From Bacilli bacterium (GTDB lineage: Bacteria; Bacillota_I; Bacilli_A; RFN20; CAG-826), in the NCBI GenBank assembly GCA_024408335.1, contig JAKSVB010000006.1, positions 1 to 64,000 on the forward strand: DNA of 64,000 nucleotides, given 5' to 3'. This document shows positions 18,883 to 26,521 of the stretch, piece after piece. Numbering within the stretch: the first letter of the stretch is position 1; each line of letters begins with the position of its first letter. The notes under the pieces were generated by a model, which saw only the letters and a list, made by a program, of their open reading frames with translations, had not been told where the DNA came from and ran no database searches. The translations under genes and the position numbers were made by a program.

Positions 18883-19488
18883 TTATAGTAAGCGGTTGTA
18901 GTATTCGATGATTTGAGCTTCGTTGATATCTTTTGGAAGTTCGTTACGTTCTGGTAAACGAGCGAAGACACCTTCGAATTTTTCAGCATCGACTGTGACG
19001 TATGCTGGGAGGGTTGGCTTGCCTTCGAAGCTTTCTTTGACAACCTTGAGTGGTGATTCTTCCTTAAGGGAGATCTTGTCACCGACTTTGCAAAGGTAGC
19101 TTGCGATGTCAACTTTCTTGCCGTTGACTAAGATGTGACCGTGGTTGACGAGTTGTCTTGCACCTGCACGAGTACGGGCGAAACCCATACGGTAGACGAG
19201 GTTGTCGAGACGGCTTTCAAGGATACGGAAGAATGCGATACCGGTAACGGTCTTTTCTTTCTTAGCGAGCATGAAGAGTCTACGGAATTGTCTTTCGTTG
19301 ATGTTGTAGAGCTCTCTGAGCTTTTGCTTTTCAGCTAATTGAGCGCCGTATTCTGATGGCTTTCTCTTTCTTTCTTGGCCGTGTTGACCAGGAGCATAGG
19401 CTCTCTTTTTGAGTTCATCACCAGTTTCGAGAAGTGAAAAACCAAGGTGACGGGATTGTTTCCAAACGGATCCAGTGTACTTTGACAT
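18883..19488 (-). CDS. rpsD: 30S ribosomal protein S4
   Basis: 201 aa. It has the N-terminal SKYTGSVWKQSRHLGFSLLE, RAYAPGQHGQERKRKPSEYG and an S4 RNA-binding domain (ESRLDNLVYRMGFARTRAGA). S4 nucleates 30S assembly. The start at 19488 is chosen because AAGGAG precedes it; an upstream in-frame ATG (19575) lies in the leader. The gene is monocistronic and divergent from ezrA, as in other Bacilli where rpsD stands alone near tyrS. Confidence 0.97.
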   Translation of the reverse strand: MSKYTGSVWKQSRHLGFSLLETGDELKKRAYAPGQHGQERKRKPSEYGAQLAEKQKLRELYNINERQFRRLFMLAKKEKTVTGIAFFRILESRLDNLVYRMGFARTRAGARQLVNHGHILVNGKKVDIASYLCKVGDKISLKEESPLKVVKESFEGKPTLPAYVTVDAEKFEGVFARLPERNELPKDINEAQIIEYYNRLL

Positions 19489-19672
19489 ATTTAATGTCTC
19501 CTTTCTTTGCGAGAACAAATTTGGGAGGGATATCTCTGCTTCCCGGATGTCATTTCTTTTCGGTGACGGTAGCACGTCCTTACTTAAATTATTGAATGAC
19601 GGTCGGGCGGAAGCATAATAACCTGCTAGCTCACGCGGATATAACTTTAGTTATAGATGTAGCGCTTGTCAA
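19489..19672 (-). promoter_or_regulatory. rpsD promoter and long 5' leader, likely S4 autoregulatory
   Basis: The minus strand carries TTGACA (19672-19667), a 17-base spacer and TAAAGT (19649-19644). The ~150-nt leader that follows contains GC-rich helices, for example GACG/CGTC around 19565-19578. In Bacillus the rpsD leader binds S4 for feedback control. Position and structure fit that role, but the fold was not computed. Confidence 0.6.
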
Positions 19673-19754
19673 CAAAAAATAGTTCTAGCGTCCAAAAACC
19701 TTCATAATTTTTCAAAATGACAACAAACATTTACGCATATGCGTGCGCCCATGC

Positions 19755-19769
19755 TATAGTAATTGCATG
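19755..19769 (+). promoter_or_regulatory. -10 box of a probable leaderless promoter (ezrA)
   Basis: TATAGT (19755-19760), six bases (aattgc), ATG at 19767. No Shine-Dalgarno sequence is visible. Confidence 0.6.
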
Positions 19770-21521
19770 ATTAAAAACGAGTTTTTAAGTGTTTATGACG
19801 GTGTCGCAATCGACCCTAAAATATATTTGCCTCTAATCGGCGGGGGAGTGGTTATTGTTTTAATCCTCTTTTTCGTTCTCTATTTCACCATCTTCTCAAG
19901 GGTGAGATTAAAGAAAGCCGCGACAGAGATAATTAGCAGATTCGAAAACGAACACGCCCTTCTTTTCGGCGATATCCTTGCCTATATAAGAAGACTTGAG
20001 ACCATCTCAACCATGAACCTCATCTACGTTGAGGATTACATGAACTGGGATACCAGATACAAAACCATCCGTGATTCGATTGATGCGACTGCTCAAGCAA
20101 CAAGCAACAGCGTTAAAGACCTCCTTGCCGAAGGACGTTTCAAAGAACTAAAGGAATATATCCCAACCGCCAAAAAGACAATCGGCAACTACGAAGAACA
20201 AGTCGAAAGCCTTTATTCATCACTCAAGACCAAATTCCACGTCGAGGATAATGTGACTTCTCTTTCCGTTACCTGCAAAGAAGCTTTTAGAGCGATGAAG
20301 CAGGACTATTACGCAAAACAAAACGACATCTCCATCCTTCACGACACCTTCGAATTCCTTTTCAAGAAGATCGATGGCTTCCTCGTCCAAGCCGAAAACG
20401 ATATCGAAAACGCTAGATATGATGAAGCAGAAACCATTTACCGCTCAACCATCATGCCTGTCGTTGAAACCGCAAGAAGGTTAATCAAAACCCTTCCTGC
20501 CATCTGTTTACAGATCACAAACGTTCTTCCTGATAAGATCGCTACCCTTTCAAACCGTTATGACGAGCTTCTTGAAGCCGGTTATCCTTTAAGCCACATC
20601 ATGACTAAGGGAACCATCACAAGCATGCATAACGAACTCAAGCAAATCACCACTCAGATCTCTAGCCTCGATACCACAGGCGTTGAACTTAGATTCGAAA
20701 GCATCCGCAACAAAATCAGAATTAGCGAAGAGGCTTTTGAAAAAGAAATCGAAGCGAGAAAAGAATTCGAAAAAGAACATGCATCAGTCTCGAATAACGA
20801 CGTCGCAATTCAAAATAGCTATTTGACTCTCATCCACGCCCTCCCGCAAATCGAGAAGATCTTCCTTCTTAGTGATGAAAGCAAAGCAGACCTTGCTCAC
20901 ATCAAGGAGCTCATTAACAAATCAGCTGCTTCTAAACGCAATCTTGATACCTGCATCCATGGTGGCACAAAACAACCTTACAGCGTCCTTCTTGAGATGA
21001 TGAATACCCTCAAGAAAGAAACTGAAGAAGTCACATCCTCAATCGCAGGTTTCTCTTCATACCTCCAGTCCTTAAAGAATGACAGTGAGAAAGCAGAAGG
21101 GGGAGTCAGGACTTATTTCGAAGCAATTAGAGACGCTGAAATCGAAATCAAATCCGCAAACATCCCAGGATTAATTGAAAAGCACAAAGACGATTTTGCT
21201 AAGGCATATGGCACAATTGACGTTCTTTACAAAATCATTAGAACAAAGCCTATTGACGTAAGAAAAGCCAATGAAGTATATGCTGAACTCGCAAGCGTTT
21301 CTGATTCAGTTTTAGCAATGGTCAAGACCGAAAGAGAAGGATATAAGAAAGCAGAAGAAGCAATCGTCTTCGCTAACAGATACCGCACAATAGATAGCAC
21401 CAAAGACGCCGCTCTTTCACAAGCTGAAAATCTTTTCTTCAACGCCTCTTTCTTAGAAGCGTATGAAAGCGCCACAAAAGTAGTCGAATCCTCAAGAGAA
21501 ATACCTACACGCCACAGATGA
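19767..21521 (+). CDS. ezrA: Septation ring formation regulator EzrA-like
   Basis: 584 aa (B. subtilis EzrA is 562). A single transmembrane helix lies at about 20-42, followed by long charged heptad-rich coiled-coil segments that form spectrin-like repeats in EzrA, a negative regulator of FtsZ ring placement. The order ezrA-cysteine desulfurase-thiI is conserved in B. subtilis and supports the call, because sequence identity in this family is low. I start at 19767 rather than at an ATG 24 bases earlier because of the promoter position. The last codons overlap the next ATG (ATGA). Confidence 0.82.
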   Translation: MIKNEFLSVYDGVAIDPKIYLPLIGGGVVIVLILFFVLYFTIFSRVRLKKAATEIISRFENEHALLFGDILAYIRRLETISTMNLIYVEDYMNWDTRYKTIRDSIDATAQATSNSVKDLLAEGRFKELKEYIPTAKKTIGNYEEQVESLYSSLKTKFHVEDNVTSLSVTCKEAFRAMKQDYYAKQNDISILHDTFEFLFKKIDGFLVQAENDIENARYDEAETIYRSTIMPVVETARRLIKTLPAICLQITNVLPDKIATLSNRYDELLEAGYPLSHIMTKGTITSMHNELKQITTQISSLDTTGVELRFESIRNKIRISEEAFEKEIEARKEFEKEHASVSNNDVAIQNSYLTLIHALPQIEKIFLLSDESKADLAHIKELINKSAASKRNLDTCIHGGTKQPYSVLLEMMNTLKKETEEVTSSIAGFSSYLQSLKNDSEKAEGGVRTYFEAIRDAEIEIKSANIPGLIEKHKDDFAKAYGTIDVLYKIIRTKPIDVRKANEVYAELASVSDSVLAMVKTEREGYKKAEEAIVFANRYRTIDSTKDAALSQAENLFFNASFLEAYESATKVVESSREIPTRHR

Positions 21522-22648
21522 TTTATTTTGATAACGCCGCCACAACAAGTCCTCTCCCTGAGGTCTTATCTTTGTACATGGAAAAATGCCAAACCGTAAT
21601 TGGCAATTCTTCAAGCACCCACGCCCTTGGAAGAAAAGCGAATAGGGAACTCGATGAAGCAAGAAGAGAAATCCTTGCCTCTTTTGGCTTAGAGAAAACC
21701 CATAACCTCATCTTCACAAGCGGCGCCACAGAAGGCAATAACCTTTCAATCAAAGGCGTTTGCAAACTCTATAAGAATAGAGGCAACAAAATCATCGTCT
21801 CTAGCGTTGAACACCCATCGGTAACAAATGTCTTCAAAGAACTCGAAAAAGAAGGATTTGAAGTCGTATACCTTCCAGTTAACGAGGAAGGAAAAGTCCT
21901 TCCTTCTTCTTTAGAAGAAGCGATGGACAATAAAACAATCCTCGTCTCGATTATGGGCGTTAACAACGAAGTTGGCTCAATCAATGACATGAACGCTTTA
22001 GCAGACATCGTCCATAAGTACCCAAAAGCCCTTTTCCATAGCGACCTCACCCAAGCGGTAAGCAAGGTCAAGATGCCTTATAACAAGATCGACATGTTCA
22101 CCTATAGCACCCACAAGATCGGTGGCCTTAGAGGGGATGGCGCTCTTATATATTTAAAGAAGATACAGTTCGCTTCGCTCTTTGATGGAGGAGGCCAAGA
22201 AGGCGGCTTTAGAAGCGGAACAGTCGATGTCCCATGCGCTCTTTCTCATGCTCTTGCAGTCAAAGAAGCAATGAAGTCAATGACAAGGAAGATTCCTCAC
22301 GTCAAAGAAATATACGATTATCTAAAGGAAGAACTTGGAAAGCTTGATGAAGTGTCGTTTAACTCTCCAATAGACGGTTCTCCATTCGTTTTGAATATCT
22401 CTCTTAAACACAAGAAAGCCTCCGTTATCCTTGAGGCCCTTTCAGAGAGGGAAATCTATGTATCTAGCGTTTCAGCTTGTTCAAGCAAAGGAGAGCCTAT
22501 TTCTAGCGTTCTTCTTGCTATGAATAGAAGCGAAGGCGACGCTAGAAACTCACTCCGCCTTTCATTTAGCGAAAGCAATACCATAAATGAAGCACAAGCG
22601 TTCATGAAGGAATTCATGGATATCTTAGAAAGGACCATTAACCGATGA
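21518..22648 (+). CDS. Cysteine desulfurase, NifS/IscS type (ThiI partner)
   Basis: PLP enzyme that converts cysteine to alanine and enzyme-bound persulfide; 376 aa. It starts with IYFDNAATT. SGATEGNN is the PLP-phosphate site, and THKIGGLRGDGALIY holds the PLP lysine. GGGQEGGFRSGT and the active-site cysteine region SACSSKGEP are also present. ATGA overlaps at both ends place it in a tight ezrA-nifS-thiI operon. In B. subtilis the matching enzyme (NifZ) supplies sulfur to ThiI for 4-thiouridine in tRNA. Confidence 0.94.
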   Translation: MIYFDNAATTSPLPEVLSLYMEKCQTVIGNSSSTHALGRKANRELDEARREILASFGLEKTHNLIFTSGATEGNNLSIKGVCKLYKNRGNKIIVSSVEHPSVTNVFKELEKEGFEVVYLPVNEEGKVLPSSLEEAMDNKTILVSIMGVNNEVGSINDMNALADIVHKYPKALFHSDLTQAVSKVKMPYNKIDMFTYSTHKIGGLRGDGALIYLKKIQFASLFDGGGQEGGFRSGTVDVPCALSHALAVKEAMKSMTRKIPHVKEIYDYLKEELGKLDEVSFNSPIDGSPFVLNISLKHKKASVILEALSEREIYVSSVSACSSKGEPISSVLLAMNRSEGDARNSLRLSFSESNTINEAQAFMKEFMDILERTINR

Positions 22649-23841
22649 ATTACGATTCACTCATGATTCACTACGGAGAACTCTCCACCAAAGGTGAAAA
22701 CAGAAAGCAGTTCATTAGAGAACTTAACAAAAACATCAGACACGCCATCAAGGAATTCGGCTGCACAGTCACTAATGACCATGATCACACATACGTCAAA
22801 TTCCCTGATGATCCAATGCCTATCATCGACCGTCTCCAAAAGGTAAGTGGCATCCAACGCATATCACTTGTCTATAAATCAAGCAGAGACATCGAAACCT
22901 TAAAGAAAGACGCTCTTGAGCTCATCAAGCTTGAGGAAGGTAAAACATTCAAGGTCGTTGCTAAAAGAGGAGATAAGACATATCCTCTCGATTCTCATGG
23001 GGTAAATGTCGCTTTAGCAGGCATGATTCTAAGAAACACTGAACTTAAAGTCGATGTTCATAACCCTGATATTGTCCTTAAAGCAGACGTAAGAAAAGAT
23101 GCCGTATATCTTTCAAGCCACACATATTACGGCGCTGGAGGATATCCTCTTGGAATGAATGGCAAAGTTATGATGATGCTTAGTGGTGGCATCGATTCAC
23201 CTGTTGCGGCTTATCTTCTTTTAAGAAGAGGCATCAGAATCGAATGCATCCATTTCGCAGCCCCTCCATACACAAGTGATGCGGTTATCGATAAGCTTAC
23301 TGATATCATCAAGCAGCTTAATGTCTATCAAGAAGACATCAAGCTCAATATCATCCCATTCACAAAGCTTCAACTTGCCATCTATCAAAACGTTCCTGAA
23401 CCATACTGCATCACCATTATGAGAAGAATGATGTACCGCCTTGCTGAAAAGCTTGGTAAATACCATCACTGCATCGGCATCGCCAATGGTGAATCGGTAG
23501 GCCAAGTCGCATCTCAAACCCTTGACTCAATGATCACGATCAATAACGTCACTAATTTCCCTGTCATTCGTCCTCTTGCCGTAAGTGACAAAGTCGACAT
23601 AATCAAAATGGCAGGGAATATAGGAACATTTGATATTTCAATTAGACCTTATGAAGATTGCTGCACGATCTTCAAACCTAAGAAGCCAAAAACAAAACCA
23701 AGAATCGATGAATGTGAGTTCTACGAATCAAAATTTGATTGGCAAACAATGATTGAAGAATGTATCCACGACGTCAAATCTATCCTAGTAAGAGATGGAG
23801 AAGTGGTGAATTTTGCAGAAAAAGAACAACAACCGTCTTAA
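22645..23841 (+). CDS. thiI: tRNA 4-thiouridine synthase / sulfurtransferase
   Basis: 398 aa. An N-terminal ferredoxin-like region and a THUMP RNA-binding domain (about 60-165) precede a PP-loop adenylation domain with SGGIDSPVAAYLLLRRG. CITIMRRMMYRLAE and GESVGQVASQTLDS are typical ThiI segments. The C-terminal rhodanese domain of the E. coli enzyme is absent, as in other Firmicutes. It overlaps the desulfurase stop by ATGA, which fits direct sulfur transfer between the two products. Confidence 0.95.
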   Translation: MNYDSLMIHYGELSTKGENRKQFIRELNKNIRHAIKEFGCTVTNDHDHTYVKFPDDPMPIIDRLQKVSGIQRISLVYKSSRDIETLKKDALELIKLEEGKTFKVVAKRGDKTYPLDSHGVNVALAGMILRNTELKVDVHNPDIVLKADVRKDAVYLSSHTYYGAGGYPLGMNGKVMMMLSGGIDSPVAAYLLLRRGIRIECIHFAAPPYTSDAVIDKLTDIIKQLNVYQEDIKLNIIPFTKLQLAIYQNVPEPYCITIMRRMMYRLAEKLGKYHHCIGIANGESVGQVASQTLDSMITINNVTNFPVIRPLAVSDKVDIIKMAGNIGTFDISIRPYEDCCTIFKPKKPKTKPRIDECEFYESKFDWQTMIEECIHDVKSILVRDGEVVNFAEKEQQPS

Positions 23842-23857
23842 TAAGACGGTTTTCTTT
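23831..23857 (+). terminator. Terminator overlapping the end of thiI
   Basis: Perfect 9-bp stem AACCGTCTT/AAGACGGTT with a 3-base loop containing the stop codon, then TTTTCTTTT. Confidence 0.88.
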
Positions 23858-23866
23858 TGGAAAAGA

Positions 23867-23943
23867 AGTTCTAAAGAGTTCTAAAATTTAAAAAAAGTTC
23901 TAAAGAGTTCTAAATCTTGAAAAAAGTTCTAAAGAGTTCTAAA
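23867..23943. repeat. 29-bp tandem repeat array upstream of an ATPase gene
   Basis: AGTTCTAAAGAGTTCTAAA begins at 23867, 23896 and 23925, an exact 29-bp period. Each copy contains GTTCTAAA twice, 10 bp apart (one helical turn). The array ends 26 bp before the ATPase ATG and overlaps its expected promoter and leader. Confidence 0.9.
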
Positions 23944-23969
23944 ATTTTGATGACGAGGAGGACTTTGCA

Positions 23970-25016
23970 ATGAACAATCCATTTTCTATGACATTTGGCT
24001 TGGAACCAACCAATTTAATTAAACGTATAACGGAAAGCGAGAAAATCATTAGTGAGTTTTCGAATGACAATCCTTCAAACCACGCATATGTGATAACGGG
24101 TCTTAGAGGAAGCGGTAAGACGGTTCTCATGTCATATATATCTTCACATTTTAAGGAAATGAAGGATTGGATTGTCGTTGATCCTGGAGTAAAAGACAAC
24201 ATAATAGAAAATGTCGCTTCTGAACTATATGAAAACGGAAAACTCAAAAAGCTTTTCATAAAAAGCGAATTTGACTTCTCCTTTAAGGGAATTTCTTTCT
24301 CCATTCATGGCGAAGAGCCAGTTTCTTCAGCATATGCCCTCCTAAAAAAGATGCTTACCTATCTTAAAAAGAAAGGAAAGAACGTTCTTATTACGATTGA
24401 TGAAGTCGATAATAGCGAACAAATGAAGCGTTTTGTTGAAGCGTATCAAAGTCTTCTTAGAGAGAAATTCCCTGTAAGATTATTGATGACAGGTCTATTC
24501 GAGAATATCGCAAAATTGCAAGATGACAAGAGCTTAACGTTCTTGTATAGGGCACCAAAAGTGCTTCTTGGCCCTCTCAACGAAGGTATCATTAAGTGTT
24601 CTTACAAAGAACTTCTTGGAGTCGACGATGAATTAGCTCTTAAGCTTACGCGCTTGTCAAAAGGCTATGCATATGCCTATCAGACCATAGGATACTTGAT
24701 GTTCGAAAAAGGAGGCAAATCCATCACCGAAATGTTTTTGGCTGAATATGAACAATATTTAGTGGATTACGTATATGAAAAGATAGTGTCAGAGCTATCA
24801 AAAACAGAGAAAAAGATTCTTGCCAATTACGAAGATGATAAGGATATTAAGCTTTCCGAAATAGCGGCTCGAGCCAATATGGACGAAAAAACAATAAGCG
24901 TTTACCGCGATCGCCTCATCAAAAAGGGCATCATAAGGCAAACCAATTATGGGTATACAGAACTGACCCTGCCAAGATTTGCTCATTATCTCAAATTGGT
25001 ATCTTACCTTCATTAA
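23970..25016 (+). CDS. Orc1/Cdc6-like AAA ATPase with C-terminal winged helix
   Basis: 348 aa. Walker A GLRGSGKT (44-51) and Walker B LITIDEVD (D144, E145) are intact. LLMTGLFENI follows as a sensor-like segment. The last ~70 residues form a winged helix (KLSEIAARANMDEKTISVYRDRLIKKGIIR). The family is the AAA ATPase group related to archaeal/Orc1 ATP-binding proteins found in many gut Firmicutes, with no established role. GAGGAGG precedes the ATG. The tandem repeats just upstream are candidate binding sites for its winged helix. It is a single-gene unit with its own terminator. Confidence 0.8.
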   Translation: MNNPFSMTFGLEPTNLIKRITESEKIISEFSNDNPSNHAYVITGLRGSGKTVLMSYISSHFKEMKDWIVVDPGVKDNIIENVASELYENGKLKKLFIKSEFDFSFKGISFSIHGEEPVSSAYALLKKMLTYLKKKGKNVLITIDEVDNSEQMKRFVEAYQSLLREKFPVRLLMTGLFENIAKLQDDKSLTFLYRAPKVLLGPLNEGIIKCSYKELLGVDDELALKLTRLSKGYAYAYQTIGYLMFEKGGKSITEMFLAEYEQYLVDYVYEKIVSELSKTEKKILANYEDDKDIKLSEIAARANMDEKTISVYRDRLIKKGIIRQTNYGYTELTLPRFAHYLKLVSYLH

Positions 25017-25026
25017 CGGCACCTTT

Positions 25027-25054
25027 GAACCCTAATATCTAGGGTTCTTTTTTT
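25027..25054 (+). terminator. Terminator after the ATPase gene
   Basis: 8-bp stem GAACCCTA/TAGGGTTC, loop ATATC, then a T8 run. Confidence 0.92.
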
Positions 25055-25076
25055 GCTAAGAAGGTATTTGCGACAA

Positions 25077-25110
25077 ATAAAAAAGCTACCTAGCGGTGAA
25101 GCCAGGTAGC
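25077..25110 (-). terminator. Terminator of the GH3-membrane protein operon
   Basis: Stem GCTACCT/AGGTAGC with minus-strand T6 following. Confidence 0.85.
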
Positions 25111-25135
25111 AATTTTGTTTTATAGGTTAAGCCTA

Positions 25136-26506
25136 TTATTCTTCTTCAGCAGCGAGAACTGTGATGGTCTTTGATGCTTCCCAATCTTTGTACTTGATTG
25201 TGATATCGAAGATACCTTCTTTAGCTAAGTCGCCGTTTGCGTCGACCATGCCTTCTGGGATTGTCCATTTGACGTCGTTTTCTGCAAGGATCTTTTGATA
25301 TTTAAGGTTCTTGAGAACACGTGAAGCTCTCCAGCTTTCGGTTGAGAAGGTGTCACCAACGTGGTATTCGAGTGATTCGGCACCAGTGTCGATGAGAGCA
25401 CCGATTTCTGGATAGTAGTAGTATCCGCTGATAACCATTGAACGGGTACCCCAGCTAAATCCTAAGTAGATTTGGGTGTAGCGGCAGTAGAAGTCAGTGG
25501 CTTCGTTTGTGATGATTGAGTCGTAGTTGTTGACGTTAGAACGCATGACTAAGCAGTCTTTGATGTCTGCGTCAGCTTCTGCGTCATAGCCACCTTCGAG
25601 AGAAGAGTTGTACCAGTAACCTCTGACTTGGGTGTTTTGTCCGCCAACGTTACCGACGAATAAACCGTCTTCGTATAAGAAGAAGTATGCGAGGGTTTCG
25701 CTGTAGTCGCCTTGATAACCTTCAGCGTAACGGCCTTCGAAGATGTAAACGAAGTGGATATCGTTTCCATCAGCGTCTTTTCTGCCGATCTTGGTGATGT
25801 CAGCATTGTAAGTAAGACCTTTGACTGTTGCGTCATTGAAGTCGTAGCTTTCTTGTTCTTTGACGATGACTGCTTCAGGATCGAAGTCATAATCACATTC
25901 TTCAGCAGCTTTTCTTAACTCTGGAGTGATGTTTGGATCTTCGACAGCCATGCTCTTACCGCCCATGTTGAATGAAGCGATACCGCAAACTGCAGCGAGA
26001 ACGAGAGCGACAGCTGATGAAGCGCCGTTTTTGATAAGCTTTTTACCTTTGAAGGAGCCTTTGATCTCAGCTTGTTGTTCTTCTTCGTTTTTGAATAAAC
26101 CTAAGAATAAAGCAACGATTGATGAGATGACGAGGACGAACAACATGATTAAGTAAACAAGTTGTGTCTCGAAGCTACCACCTTGGTAGTGGACGTTGTT
26201 AGCGACGTCTGCTAATGCTGGGGCAATTAAGAAGATTTCTTTTGCCATAGCGAGTGCGAACATTGCAACAGCGCCGAGTTGTAAGAATCTGACTTCTGGT
26301 GAGAGAAGGACGATTGCTTCGATAAGGAGACCTGCACCTGCGAGAAGTGGGATAACTTCTGGAGCTGCAGCATCCATACCATTGGTTAATGCAGCCTTGT
26401 ATGTTGGTAAGAAGACAAGGATTAAAACCAATGAAATGAGGATGTTGGCACAGACAAGATAGATGCCTAAGCCTTTGTTTTGAAGGTAATCTTTAATCTT
26501 TTTCAT
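25136..26506 (-). CDS. Polytopic membrane protein with extracytoplasmic domain, unknown function
   Basis: 456 aa. About five transmembrane helices lie in the first 185 residues (roughly 14-36, 49-68, 72-95, 110-138, 160-180). A soluble domain of ~270 residues follows, rich in Tyr, Asp and Gly, ending with an Ig-like segment (GIFDITIKYKDWEASKTITV). I recognise no family. It lies 15 bp downstream of the GH3 gene with GGAGGG as ribosome-binding site, so the two are one operon and the protein may act with the glycosidase at the cell surface (inference). Confidence 0.75.
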   Translation of the reverse strand: MKKIKDYLQNKGLGIYLVCANILISLVLILVFLPTYKAALTNGMDAAAPEVIPLLAGAGLLIEAIVLLSPEVRFLQLGAVAMFALAMAKEIFLIAPALADVANNVHYQGGSFETQLVYLIMLFVLVISSIVALFLGLFKNEEEQQAEIKGSFKGKKLIKNGASSAVALVLAAVCGIASFNMGGKSMAVEDPNITPELRKAAEECDYDFDPEAVIVKEQESYDFNDATVKGLTYNADITKIGRKDADGNDIHFVYIFEGRYAEGYQGDYSETLAYFFLYEDGLFVGNVGGQNTQVRGYWYNSSLEGGYDAEADADIKDCLVMRSNVNNYDSIITNEATDFYCRYTQIYLGFSWGTRSMVISGYYYYPEIGALIDTGAESLEYHVGDTFSTESWRASRVLKNLKYQKILAENDVKWTIPEGMVDANGDLAKEGIFDITIKYKDWEASKTITVLAAEEE

Positions 26507-26521
26507 TATCGTTTCCCTCCG

